From NCBI RefSeq assembly GCF_002312805.1, contig NZ_NMUA01000029.1, positions 1 to 50,663 on the forward strand: a DNA stretch of 50,663 nucleotides, written 5' to 3'. This stretch comes from Sphingobium sp. D43FB (GTDB lineage: Bacteria > Pseudomonadota > Alphaproteobacteria > Sphingomonadales > Sphingomonadaceae). The position numbers were made by a program, and so were the translations under genes. Shown piece by piece: positions 7,685 through 18,300 of this stretch (position 1 is the stretch's first letter; each line of letters starts with the position of its first letter). Below the pieces are notes generated by a model that made no database searches, was not told the DNA's origin, and saw only the letters and a list, made by a program, of their open reading frames with translations.

Positions 7685-10630
7685 CCTGCGCTTTTCGAAG
7701 CCTATGCGCGCCAGACCTGCACGCGGACCGGTTTCAATGTCGCAGATGCCAACCAGTTTGCCCGCTGCAAAAGCCAGCTGGGGGAAATGGGCCAGATGAT
7801 GATGGGCACACCGCTTTCGCTTCAGGCCTTCATGACCGACATCATGCTCGGCAACGCGGTAGGTGACGTTCTTTTCGAGGATTCGCCCGCGACCGCGGCG
7901 CGAGTGATGGCCAATCGTGCGGTGATGTCGAATGGGCTTTCGACCATGTCGGCCGTCAATGAATGGATGCCCACGATCCGGGCGACCATATTTGGGATCA
8001 TGCTCTTCATGGTGCCGGTTGCCCTGCTCTTCGTGTTGACCCCGATCAACCTGCGCGTGCTCTCCTATGCCTTTGGTCTGTTCGTTTTCGTCGCATTGTG
8101 GGGCGTGATCGACGCGGGCATCTATCAGTTGACGCTTGGCCGGGCGATGGACGTGCTCGCCGAGATGCGCGCCAATCATGTGGCGGCCAATGCCTGGATG
8201 CTTGCCCCTTCGTCGGCCATGAAGGCACTGGCGATCTTTGGGACCTTCCGGACGGCGGCAGCGGGTCTTGCCGGCGCATTCGTGTTCACCGTCTTTCGCT
8301 TCTCCGGGAATATTTTCAGTTCCCTGACCGGCGGTTCGGCCAGTATCCAGGCCAGCGCCGCTGGCGCAGGCGCGCCGATGGCCACCAGCGAGGGCTATGC
8401 GTCCGCCCTTGAGGCACAAGGCGCGGCGATCGGGACGGGTCATCGCAGGTCGGCCTCTTCCAGTTTTGGCGATTTTGGCGAGCGTGCCTCCTTCTCCTCC
8501 TCCCGTTCATTTGGGCAGGCAGGCTCGATCATCGGCGAAGGCGTTCGCGGGGTGCCGGGAAAGACCGCCCTTGCCCTTGGCGGCATCGATGCGCAGCGCG
8601 AACTGGGCGGCCTTGCGCCGGCCCTTGCAAAAGGCGACCTGACAAGTCCTGCCACAGCTCAGACCGTCCGGGCGAATGCGGCCACTGCGGCCATTCACCA
8701 GTTTGCGCAAAAAGATGCTCTCAGATCGCTTGGCACCCGCTATTTCGGCGAGGGCCAGCAAGGCGAGCAGGCCCTTGCGGCATTCGCCCAGACCATGGTG
8801 CAGTGGAAGGCTTTCGGCGATCAGAATGCCTATGCGATGATGAAACAGGCGGCGACGCGCCATTTCGAGCGCGGGGGCTACAATGCCAGGGATGCTGACC
8901 TCAAGGCGGCGAGCGTTATTGGGGAGGCGTCGGCAGATCCGACCTTTGCCAAACTCATCGCAAATGCCTGGGATCAGGAACAAATGCTCAGAAACGACCT
9001 CACCGGTGCCCAGGTCCAGGTAGGCGCGATGGAAGGCCGCCGCGACTTCGCCGGCGATAGTATTGCCGGGATCGAGCGGGTCAACGTCTCCGCCGAACAG
9101 GCGCACCGCACCGGTTCGAACCAGGGGCAGCGCGATGCCTCTGCCATGCTCGGCCTGCCGCTGCAGGAAACCAGTCGCCGGATCGCCTTCATCAATACTC
9201 TTTCAGGAGAGGCGCGCTCGTCGGCCATCACGCAGCTCGCCCGGGCCACCGGCCGGAATGAAGCGCAGGTCGAAAGAGCTATGGCCACTTATTCGGCCGC
9301 AACCCAGCTGGGTACGGCCGACGGCGCAACCTCTGAAGCGGCGAGGGAAGGAACAAGCGTCTATGGCAGGGCGCGCGAGAGTGCTGGCTATGATTTTGCT
9401 GAACGGGCTGGCAAGCTCGACGCCCAGCGCGAGGTCGGTCTTGACGGAACGCGCAGCGCAGCGCGGATCGGCGAGCAACGACGGCAGTCGGAGAATTTCG
9501 GCTTTGCGCAAGGCGCCGCAGCTGCGGGGGCCTCGACGCGCGAGGCAGCCCGCCTCGATAGTTTCATCCGGACGCTCGCCGACACGTCGGGCAACCAGGT
9601 CGATATGGCTGAGGGTGGAGCAAAGGGCGTCGCGGATCGCGCGGGCAATGCGCGGATGACCTCGATCGTTGAGAAGGAGCGTCTTTCCCGGATGCAGGGA
9701 CTGCTGCGCGCCAACGGCATCGACTTTACAAAGCGGCAGATCGCGATGGATCAGAATGGCGACTTCGCGCTCAATCTGACGCCCCAGGCCGCAGCCCAAA
9801 TGTGGAAGGCCGGTCTTCTCAACGAAAGTCAGCTCGGTGCCGTCGCCAATGGCGGCCATGCGCGCTTCAGCCTCGCGCACAACGACCTTTTGGTTTCCAG
9901 CAGCGCACGGTTCGAGCGCTCGGCTCGCAATGACACGAGCACGAGGTTTGAAGCTGGCAAGCAAGCGGGTCCCGATACCATCGAACATTTCATGGGCGGT
10001 GGCGCGGAAGGGCGAGAATCCATGGCAAACTGGCTACGAGGCGGGTTCGAGATGGACCGAAAGGGCCAATGGCGGCTCAAGCCGCAGGTAGCCGACACCC
10101 TTCAGCGCGATGTTCAGGCAATCATGGTGCAGACCGGATGGCAGCGATCCATAGCGCGGAGTGCACAGGACCAGAACAGTTTCAGTATAGCTGTCCAGGG
10201 AGAGGTATCGGGCGCTAGCGAGAATGCTAGCTCTCCTCACAAAGCCGGACGTCACCGTACAACGGGGAGAGCCGGGGGAGCTCTGGCGATATCCAGTTCG
10301 GAAGCGGGAAGCACAAGCGAAACGGTTACCAGCGGTCTAAATATAGTCAATTTTGACGTCCGCCAGGCGATAGCGAACGCGGAGCGATCCGCATCCCGTT
10401 CTTCTTCGCCACATCACGCATTCTCAACGGAATTGTCCGAACAAATTCTCGGGAGAGACGGATTGCGTAACAGCTATTTGCGTGACGCTGACGGCGGCCG
10501 TGGTACGTTAGACATCAATGCTCCGATGACGTCATTGGAGCAATCATCGTTACTTTCTAAAGGGCGCCTTTCTACCGATCCGGCGGGCGGGCTGTCCGAT
10601 GGCGACGGGTCTTTCAAGACCCGTGACTGA
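7685..10630 (+). pseudogene. traG: TraG, N-terminus missing
   Basis: TraG is the large inner-membrane protein needed for pilus assembly and mating-pair stabilisation. The frame is open directly behind the traH stop and reads FEAYARQTC, GFNVADANQF, so it starts inside the family sequence; the first membrane region (roughly 200 residues) is lost and no start codon with a ribosome binding site is near. About 980 residues remain: hydrophobic segments early (IFGIMLFMVPVALLFVL, LSYAFGLFVFVALWG, GLAGAFVFTVF), then a long polar, Ala/Ser/Gln-rich periplasmic part. The 3' end is intact and overlaps the convergent gene at 10614 by 17 bases. Confidence 0.75.
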
Positions 10631-11057
10631 TCTGCGAGGCGTTCAACGGATTGAGCGCATTTTCGGACCATAAGAGACCAGATCGCGGATCAAGCGGATC
10701 GATTTCGGCTCGAAGGCCGGAAGGACCAACTGGTCTGTAAGATAAATTATCTTCGAATACGCTGTCACAAGTGCCGTCAAGCTGACCGTCAAGATGCTGC
10801 TTAAGCCGATGAAAGCCAAGAATGAGGAGCATGAGGGGCGGGAAGAATGCTACCGTCAAATAGCCCGCAAGCCCCGGTTCGTTCAGCCACCTGAGCCAAT
10901 CCAATTTGGAAGACATAGCTTTCGCGGCCCAGAAAAGGGTGGCAAGCGCCCACCAAATTTTGGGCAGCCGCGACGACCATACCCAATCGCGCATGCCATC
11001 AAACCGGACGGGCTCAGACATATCCGATTCCGCCCTATCCTCGGCCTCGTTCGTCAT
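10614..11057 (-). CDS. Small membrane protein of unknown function
   Basis: 147 residues. ATG 11057 follows GGAGG at a normal distance, the best evidence that the gene is real. The middle holds two hydrophobic stretches (IWWALATLFWAAKAM and AGYLTVAFFPPLMLLILGF), the rest is polar. Tail-to-tail with traG, overlapping by 17 bases. No family recognised; by position it could be an accessory gene of the former conjugative element. Confidence 0.55.
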   Translation of the reverse strand: MTNEAEDRAESDMSEPVRFDGMRDWVWSSRLPKIWWALATLFWAAKAMSSKLDWLRWLNEPGLAGYLTVAFFPPLMLLILGFHRLKQHLDGQLDGTCDSVFEDNLSYRPVGPSGLRAEIDPLDPRSGLLWSENALNPLNASQISHGS

Positions 11058-11310
11058 GTCGGTCCTCCATACGCCAGATATCCAGGAAATACCGGATATT
11101 TGATGCGATTTCCTGCCTGCATCCCCCCTTCCCTTCCCTCGCGTTCAAGGTGGATGGAGAAAAAATGCCTCGGAAACCTATGGCATCAATCAGGCGCATC
11201 TGCGCTGGCTCCACACAGATGCGATGATCCATCGTCACGGCACTGGACAGGCCTGGTCGTTGATGGCTATCGCGCCGCCATGAGCATCGTTGCAACCATC
11301 ATGAATTCGG

Positions 11311-11532
11311 TCACCGGCCAGCCAATCCAGAAGATGACCTTCGGGCGGCTGCCAAGCGCTGGGCGACCTTCAAGTCGCCAGCGTGATGGTTTTGATATGG
11401 CCATGCGGACGCCCATGCCCCATCGCTCGCCTTTCGCGCAGCGGCCAATGCGCGGGTGACATTGGCGTCGGCCCCTGTCTCGTCGATGAAAACGAGCCGT
11501 TCGGCTCCCAAGTCGATCTGACCGTCGGACAT
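11311..11532 (-). pseudogene. IS630-family transposase crumb
   Basis: The frame opens with ERLVFIDETGAD, the block around the second catalytic Asp of IS630-family transposases. About 20 codons later a second frame gives PHGHIKTITLAT, which matches the next family block. So roughly 150 bp of transposase remain, with a frameshift between the two blocks. Confidence 0.5.
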
Positions 11533-11666
11533 CTCGTGAATTTGATTCAGGACGTCGGGCCGGCCTTGCTCGGTACGCGCTGGACGGAAGCTTGCGATTG
11601 CAAGTATGCCACCCGGGCTTTTCCCGGCAAGGCGAGAATGAGATATGAAGCTGCTGGTCGTGTTCG

Positions 11667-11747
11667 AAAACCGTCGTCTCGCAGCGCTACCAGCACCAAA
11701 TTTGCCTTAAAAGCCGGCGTGCGATTGCGGCGCGTTCGCTTTGTCAC
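11667..11747 (-). pseudogene. IS3-family orfA, N-terminal crumb
   Basis: GTG 11747 with AGGAGG just upstream opens VTKRTRRNRTPAFKANLVL, recognisable as the N-terminus of IS3-group OrfA proteins (helix-turn-helix protein). Similarity fades after about 25 residues, the frame then reads unrelated sequence. A dead remnant next to the IS630 crumb. Confidence 0.5.
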
Positions 11748-11846
11748 CTCGCCTCCTGATCCGCAGAGACCCTCGCCGCATTCAGGCATGCTGTCCACTT
11801 AATCCTCTGCCCGGGGCTCCTCAGGCCACCTCTGTGAACGCAGCAT

Positions 11847-12203
11847 TCATGCGTATCGGTCCGGCATTATGCGTGTGATCGTAATGGGTAGTGAACCGCG
11901 CGCAGCTATCGGTCGAATGGCATGCGTCCGGATGAACGTTACTGGATCGACCCGCTGCTCAAGCAGTACACCGCACTTTTCGCGCCCCAGCCAGATTACT
12001 CTCGCGCACAGTTCCAAACCCTCTGCCACCAGCGTCATAGGCGTTCCGATCGGTGGAAAACAGCTGCCGCTAAGCTGTGCGCCATAGATTGAGATATTCT
12101 TGATTGTTGCAGCTTCGCATTTTCCGTCCCACCAAATAAGGCAATCGACATCGATGGCCGAGCGCGGCTGTTGGCGGCGTTCGTTAGAGAGTATGTCGTC
12201 CAT
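11847..12203 (-). CDS. PilZ-domain protein
   Basis: A 118-residue single-domain PilZ protein, a predicted c-di-GMP receptor. The RxxxR-type arginines are near the start (NERRQQPRS), followed by the second ligand motif in KNISIYGAQLSG (N-x-S-x-x-G) and the beta strands GTPMTLV and CARVIWLGREKCGVLLEQ. ATG 12203 follows AGGAAAG at a good distance. The protein is cytoplasmic and lacks an output domain, so it presumably acts by binding a partner. It starts the biofilm/c-di-GMP part of the window, next to the mobile remnants. Confidence 0.8.
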   Translation of the reverse strand: MDDILSNERRQQPRSAIDVDCLIWWDGKCEAATIKNISIYGAQLSGSCFPPIGTPMTLVAEGLELCARVIWLGREKCGVLLEQRVDPVTFIRTHAIRPIAARGSLPITITRIMPDRYA

Positions 12204-12652
12204 TATTCAGCTTTCCTGTCGCTACATCCTTCTCAAACATTGGTGATAATCAATAGTGATCAATGAACCGATGAGGTAATTTTTTCGTTCACCAAAGCCA
12301 ACCACGTGAACATTTTTTGGTGTTCCGCGGATATGCCGCCGAATGGCAATTTCGCTGTAGGTGACATGATGATATGAAATTTTCTTATGATTGGCGTGTG
12401 GCTAATTAATATGTAAATATGCCTCGTTATTCTAGTAATAGTCGTTTGAATCGATCTTTTAAACATTTTATTATAGCCATGTAGAAAGATGGGTGATACT
12501 ATAATTTCTTTATTATATCTGAACGGCATCACTGGACTAAAGATGCGCTTGCCCGTAGGCAGCAAGTGTCGGTTTTTCGGATATCGGCGGCTATGAATGC
12601 TAGCCTCATCCACTTTCAATAACGGTGGAAAGAACTGGGGGAATGGAACAAC
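12204..12652. other. AT-rich stretch without a supported gene
   Basis: About 450 bp that is much richer in A and T than its surroundings, lying between divergent genes and so holding both promoters. A leftward open frame (12260-12664) exists but has no ribosome binding site and odd composition, so I do not call it. The base composition suggests horizontally acquired DNA with the methyltransferase that follows. Confidence 0.4.
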
Positions 12653-13594
12653 ATGAAATTGCAAGCTTCAACGCGCTCCAATTCGTCCTCGGGCGGCGTT
12701 CCACTATTTGAGAAACTGAAGTACACCTGGCAACTGCTGAAGTTCCGTATCAGCGAGCCCGGTGCCATGGATTTTGCAATGCAAATCCGCAACGAGGTGG
12801 CCGGTGTTGCCGCAATTTACGAACGCGAAACCGGCAAGCCTGCGAGCCAGGCGCGCGTGTTGGAAATTGGCTTTGGACCGCGCCCACAGCGTGCCTTCGG
12901 CCTGACTGGTTTTTTTAAGGACGTTACTGCGGTTGATCTTGATGCCCCGGTGATGCGCCTCAGCGATCTGGTCCGTGTGTTCCGTAAGAACGGCCTCGAA
13001 CGCGGAATCAAGAGTCTGGCCCGCTACGCTCTGTTCGACGCCCGCCAGTGGTCGACTTTCCACAAGGTTCTAACCGAAAGCACCCCGCATTATCGCCCCG
13101 ATGCGGCCAAACTGGTGGTCGGCAATGCCGGCGACCACGCCACTTGGGATCAGTTTGGCGGCGCGATAGACATTGTGTTCTCGACCGACGTGTTCGAGCA
13201 CATCCTTCCAGCCGAACTGGAAGTTCTTCTAACCACAATCCGCAGCCGCTTGGCGCCCGGGGGCATCGTCGTCACACGGCCGGTGGTGTATACTGGCATC
13301 AGCGGCGGTCACGCGGTATCCTGGTACCCACAGAATGTCGATGCTCAGACCGACGGCACGACGGCTTGGGGCCACCTGTTGGACCCGGACTTCACGATTA
13401 ACACTTACCTAAACAAGCTAACCCGGCGCGACTTCGTCGAACTGTTTAAACGTGTCGGGTTCGAAATCCGGGGCGATTTCGCGGAATTCGGCCGGATGGG
13501 CGAACAGTGGATGACTGAAGAAAGACGCGCAGCCTTGGCGCATTATGATGATTACGAATTGTTTTCGAACCGGGTCGAGTTTTTGTTGCGATAG
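12653..13594 (+). CDS. SAM-dependent class I methyltransferase
   Basis: Rossmann-fold methyltransferase, 313 residues. Motif I is VLEIGFGPRPQ at about residue 70-80, the acidic end of strand 2 is AVDLDAP, and motif IV to V is IDIVFSTDVFEHILP followed by LAPGGIVV. The substrate is unknown; proteins of this type in polysaccharide loci methylate sugars, but that is only context. It stands alone, between an AT-rich stretch and the end of the cellulose operon, which is transcribed toward it. It shows more CTA and AAC/TTG codons than the neighbouring operons, which fits acquisition. Confidence 0.75.
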   Translation: MKLQASTRSNSSSGGVPLFEKLKYTWQLLKFRISEPGAMDFAMQIRNEVAGVAAIYERETGKPASQARVLEIGFGPRPQRAFGLTGFFKDVTAVDLDAPVMRLSDLVRVFRKNGLERGIKSLARYALFDARQWSTFHKVLTESTPHYRPDAAKLVVGNAGDHATWDQFGGAIDIVFSTDVFEHILPAELEVLLTTIRSRLAPGGIVVTRPVVYTGISGGHAVSWYPQNVDAQTDGTTAWGHLLDPDFTINTYLNKLTRRDFVELFKRVGFEIRGDFAEFGRMGEQWMTEERRAALAHYDDYELFSNRVEFLLR

Positions 13595-13862
13595 CTTAAT
13601 ATTTGCATTCTATATGATCAACACATTGTTACCAACCGCAAATGCACATAATTAATATTACGATTTTAGATTTCAGTCCCATCCCAGCTGGCAGGGAGGC
13701 AAATCTCAAAATCAATCCAATAGCCGCGCCCCGGCGCCAATCGTCCCGGGATGATGCATTCCTTCAATACCATATGCACGTTGACCATCAATATAACGCT
13801 GTATCAAACTGGTAGATAGTAATCCAATCTCCCGTCGAAAGATACAATAGCGTTACTGTAAA

Positions 13863-14894
13863 TCAGGGAAGGAAGCGCGCGAGCATCTGCAACACTGCAG
13901 CATAATAGTCTGCGCTTAAGTCCAATGGCTCCTGCAGCCCGAGCGTGCGACTTGCAACAGCCATGCCGCCCGATGACAATGCATAAGGTGCCTCCTCACC
14001 TGACTCGACGTCAATCCATGCCGGGATCGGCTTGCCTTTGCCGACATAAGCTTGCCAAAAGTTCGCGACAGGTGCCAGCAAGCTGGTGCGCCTGCCCGAT
14101 TTTGCATAAAGAGGCACGCGGATGGCATCAAATCCAAACCGCGCTGGACGTCCAGAAGCGGGCGACACGATGGCAGGCCCGCTAATATCTATCCAGTCGG
14201 TCGGTAGGTGCAATGGCCCAAAACGTGAAGCACTGGCGATCGCTTCACTGTCAGCGATGACTTTACCCCATACAGCATCGCCATCCAACAGGCGAAAGGC
14301 ATCGAGCGCGGGCCAAATAAAATAAGCGGGATTAAGTGTAACCGCGTCAGGCTTCACGAACCCTTGTACCCCTGGCAACAGCAGCGATCTGCCATAACGT
14401 TCGAGAACAAGGCTCGACCTTATCGCACGCCGGATCTCAGCCGAGCGCGACGCGTAGGAAGGGTTCTTCCATTTGCGTGCGGCGTCGGCCAAAGCCCAGG
14501 CAATAAAAATATCACCGTCCGAAGCATTATTCTGATCACCTACGGGATTTGGCTGGCGCGGATCATATCGCCACGCATACAGCCCGGTATCGCGATTTGC
14601 CAGATTAGCCTCGGACCAGCGAAAAATGGTATCGAACGCGGCTTGATCCCCTCCCCGCAGTGCCAAAGCCATGCCATAGCCCTGTCCTTCGCTATGGCTG
14701 ATCCCCCCATTGCCGTTATCGATAATCCGTCCCGAGGGATCGAGAAATGCAGCCTTGAAATTTGGCCAACTGATAGCGCCCGCCACGATTTTGCTGCCCC
14801 CCGCCTGGGCGCAGCCAGCCGTGGCCGCGAACAAAAGGCTCAGGCAGGCGGTGCGTCGATCAACGCCCATGACGCAACTCGATTTGGCCTTCAT
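13863..14894 (-). CDS. bcsZ: Cellulase BcsZ (glycoside hydrolase family 8)
   Basis: Periplasmic endo-beta-1,4-glucanase that trims nascent cellulose in Bcs systems. A signal peptide (ACLSLLFAATAGCAQA) precedes the GH8 domain. The catalytic acid Glu is in SHSEGQGYGM, the conserved Asp in ASDGDIFIAWAL, a further family block in RFGFDAIRVPLY. 343 residues is the usual length. It is the last gene of the leftward cellulose operon and overlaps bcsD by 35 bases when started at 14894; an in-frame ATG at 14870 would shorten the overlap to 11. No terminator with a T-run is evident behind it. Confidence 0.9.
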   Translation of the reverse strand: MKAKSSCVMGVDRRTACLSLLFAATAGCAQAGGSKIVAGAISWPNFKAAFLDPSGRIIDNGNGGISHSEGQGYGMALALRGGDQAAFDTIFRWSEANLANRDTGLYAWRYDPRQPNPVGDQNNASDGDIFIAWALADAARKWKNPSYASRSAEIRRAIRSSLVLERYGRSLLLPGVQGFVKPDAVTLNPAYFIWPALDAFRLLDGDAVWGKVIADSEAIASASRFGPLHLPTDWIDISGPAIVSPASGRPARFGFDAIRVPLYAKSGRRTSLLAPVANFWQAYVGKGKPIPAWIDVESGEEAPYALSSGGMAVASRTLGLQEPLDLSADYYAAVLQMLARFLP

Positions 14895-15324
14895 GCGTGT
14901 GAACTATCCAAGTCTTTAGTTGCGGGCCACTGCCCAAAGTACGGAACCACCCATCATAAGCGCCTTCGAGGATAGCGTTTTTGACGTCTGGCCAATGACC
15001 TTCGAGATCGCCTTCCAATGCGTCGGGCATACCATGATGATGAACGATAATGCCTTCATCATCCATCGATAACGACGCTTCTCCCCAATGCATAGCGTGC
15101 CAGACCCGATTAATCCGTTGCGTCAACGCGTCAAGGTCAGAGATATCCTCCACTGGAGCGAGGGACGCGATCCTTTTTCCCACAGCAACATAAAAGCCTC
15201 GCGCTTGCGCTGCCGTCGCACTCTTGAAAATCTCGCTGGCCGTCAATGCGGTCAGGAGAGACAGTCCAGCCACATCGGGCGCATGCGGTGCTGCGATTGG
15301 CGTTTCCATGAAGTCCTCTCTCAT
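14860..15324 (-). CDS. bcsD: Cellulose synthase subunit BcsD
   Basis: BcsD (AcsD) forms periplasmic octameric rings that guide glucan chains and help cellulose crystallise in Komagataeibacter. The protein has the family length (154 aa) and a recognisable AAQARGFYVAVGKRIASL helix followed by ALTQRINRVWHAMHWG. It starts by ATGA overlap with the bcsC stop; an ATG at 15309 behind GAGAGGA is an alternative start. Typical of type I cellulose operons, which fits the fused bcsAB upstream. Its usual partner gene ccp is not in the window. Confidence 0.8.
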   Translation of the reverse strand: MREDFMETPIAAPHAPDVAGLSLLTALTASEIFKSATAAQARGFYVAVGKRIASLAPVEDISDLDALTQRINRVWHAMHWGEASLSMDDEGIIVHHHGMPDALEGDLEGHWPDVKNAILEGAYDGWFRTLGSGPQLKTWIVHTHEGQIELRHGR

Positions 15325-18300
15325 TTTGCGCCCCCTAATGACTGTCTGATGCCGATCAACGATTTGAACTCGTCATATGTCCCGAACGTGTTGATCCCAA
15401 TCTCGCCCCCAACACGCGTGCCAGGAGACACGCGGTAATAGATTGATCCATCTGCAGAGAGAGCAAAGCCGGTCTTGCTGATGCTATCATAGAAGGATCG
15501 GACGTCGCTATTTCGAGCCTTCAAGCTGTCGAGAAGACCCTGACCGGACGGATCGGTGGGATAGAGCGCCACCTGGTCCTGGCTAAAGGATTGATAGCCC
15601 GGCGCGGCATTGGCGCGGATCTGCAGCTTGTCCTTTTCATAGCTGTAGCGGACCGGGAAGCTGACGCTGAGAAAGCTTTGCGGGCTGAAATAGCCGCCAT
15701 GACCAAAGGTGAAGAAATTCTGGTTATTGTCGAAGCTTTGATAGTTGACGTTCACGCCCCCGGTCAGCACCGAATGATCGCCTCGATAGAAAGGCATATA
15801 GCCGCCCAGATTGACCTGCACCCCGCTGTTGCGGCGCACATTCGTCCCGTCATAGCGACTATAGGCGGCATCGCCATAAACCCCCGCTCCCTCACGATCA
15901 TAGGAGAAGGACAGTCCGCCGCCCGTCCGCATCACCTGCCCCCACAATTGCCCCGTTACCGGATCGCGCGTACCGGCATAGGATATGACGCTGTCAGTCA
16001 CAGCTTTGCTTTCTGCCCATAGTCTTGCCGTGGCGTTAGGCGAGAAACGCGGACTGATGGCGGCGCGCCAGGTCACTTCTGTATCTTCAAAACCAAGCGG
16101 AGTGACGCCCACCTCAAGTTGCAGGACCGGGCTCGTGTAGCTGGCCGAGATCGCAACGCCCGAAGCATGCTGCGTCGCAGCCTGCGTCAGGGAAGCTTCC
16201 TCTTCATCGACGATAGCCTGTGCCTCGGCCGTGCCGTTGCGACCAAAGCGCGCGAGTGCCGACCCGGTTGGACGCCCGCTGTCGAGTACGACCGCATCGA
16301 CCTTTGCTCCAATGCGGCCATTGCCAAGCCCTGTCGAAATTTCGGCCGAACCGGTAACCTCCTTGAGCGCGCTCAGTCCGGTTTCGCCCGACCGCTCGCG
16401 ATAGCCGGTCTGGACATCGGCCCGCGGTCCCGAACGCCGTGTCAAAGCATTGATGTCGGTCTGGATGGAGGCCAGAACCGGATCGCTGCTCACCATGCCA
16501 TAGCTGTCGACTGATGGGCTGCGGCTCTCTTGGGCCCCGGAACCTTGCCATGCCTGTCCGGGAAAGGCTGTCGGGGGACTAGCGGTGACTTGATAGGGAG
16601 CAGGCTGCTGTCCCGCATTGTTCGCGCTCTCGTACGCCTGATCGCGATAGAGGGGCGCAGGCGTCGGCACGGCGATCGGCATACGCGCACCCCCTTGAAG
16701 AGCGAAGGGATTGATGGTCGGCGCAGCGGCCGCGGGCGCTTGATTGCGGAACGGATTATTGCCCTGCATGTTTGCCGCAAAGGGGTTGGCCGATGTCAGT
16801 TGGCCACCACCGCTGTTGGACTGGCGCGCATATATCTCCCTGGCGCGCTTGAGATATTTGACGGCTGCCCCCTCATCGCCGCGGGCCTGTTCCATGCGGG
16901 CTGCGGCCATGTAGATTTCATGATCATCGGGTGCAACCTTGATCGCCCGGTCTATCGCCTGCCGTGCCAGCCCCTTATCGCCCGCCGCACCGGCGGTCTC
17001 GATGAGGCCGATGAGCGCGCCCTTATTGTCGGGCGACTGTGCCAAAATCAGCTGATATGTCTGCGCTGCCTGCACATGCAAGCCGCCTGACTGGTATAAG
17101 CGCGCGAGCGCGGCAAGCACTTCCTGATTGCCAGGCGCAGCGTTCCAGGCTGCCTGCAACTGATCGAAGGCAGGCGCATATTGGCCGGCCGTACGCAACC
17201 TGTCGGCCTGCGAAGCGGCCATGATGCCGTTCAGGCGCGCAACCGTGCGTTGCCCATCCACAGAAGTCCCCGCCATCTGCGTTGCGCGCTGCACAGCCGC
17301 ATTGGCAAAGCCGTCACGCCCGGTCTTGGCAAGCACGCGCACAATGGGCTCATAGCCTTCGGCGCTGCCTATCTCACCCGCCATCGCTTGCTGCGCCAGT
17401 GACGCCGCCGCTTCGCCGTCGCCCAGTTCATATAGGGCATCGGCGATCGCAGCTTGCTTGACGGCAGGCATGCCCGGCGTCGCGCCCAATTGCCGCAGCA
17501 CCGCCAGCGCTTCGCCTTGCTGCCCTTGGCTCGCCATCGCCTTGGCACGCTCGATGGCGCTGTCGGTTTTCAGGCCGATCGCGAAGTTGCGCATCTGGAC
17601 GCTACGCTGCGCTTGCGGAATACGCCCGATGAGCTTGTCGGCTGCTGCCAGACGCCCCAGATCCGCATTGATCAGCGCGGCTGCGTAAAGCGAATCTGGG
17701 GTTGCCAGGTTCGTGAGCGAATTGATCTGGGACTCGGTTTCTGGCAGCCGCCCCTTGGAGATCAGATAGCGTGCAAATTCGTACCGGATCCACGGATCAT
17801 TTTGATCCAGCAATAAGCCCGCTTGAAATTCCTGCTCGGCCCTGAAGTCGTCTCCCTGAGCGGCCGCCTGAAGGGCCCGATCGCGCGCTGCCCGGCTGCG
17901 CAAACGATTGCCACCCTCGGGGCTGCCTTCGCTAGCCTGACGATAAATATCGGCAGCATCGGCATAACGGCCCTGCCGTTCATAAATCTCCGCCAGAAGC
18001 TCAAGCGCGGGACCACGCTGGGCAAAGCCCGATCGGGCGAGACCCTCTGCCTGGGCCTGGGATTGGTCGATCCGGCCATCAGCCAGCAACGCGCGGGCAT
18101 CTGCCAGCCCTCCATAGAATTGAGCCGACGCCAACGCCTCGCTCCATTTGGCCGGCCCGCCCAGTCGCGTGGCCTGATTGAGCAAATCTCGCGCTTCACC
18201 AAAACGCCCCTGGCGCAAACGCACCAGTCCAAGACCCCCTTGTGCATCCGCGTCGCCACGATTGCGGGAAATCGCGCGCGTGAACAGCTCTTCGGCCACA

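Noticed and set aside
9108..9127. tRNA-like T-arm sequence (GGTTCGAACC)
   Set aside because: It lies inside the traG frame and no cloverleaf can be drawn around it.
12260..12664. 134-codon leftward frame in the AT-rich stretch
   Set aside because: No ribosome binding site, unusual composition and overlap with the methyltransferase start.
13595..13862. Leftward frame behind bcsZ (RYIDGQRAYGIEGMHHPG)
   Set aside because: It looks slightly protein-like but has no start codon, is short, and needs a frameshift to continue; no family seen.
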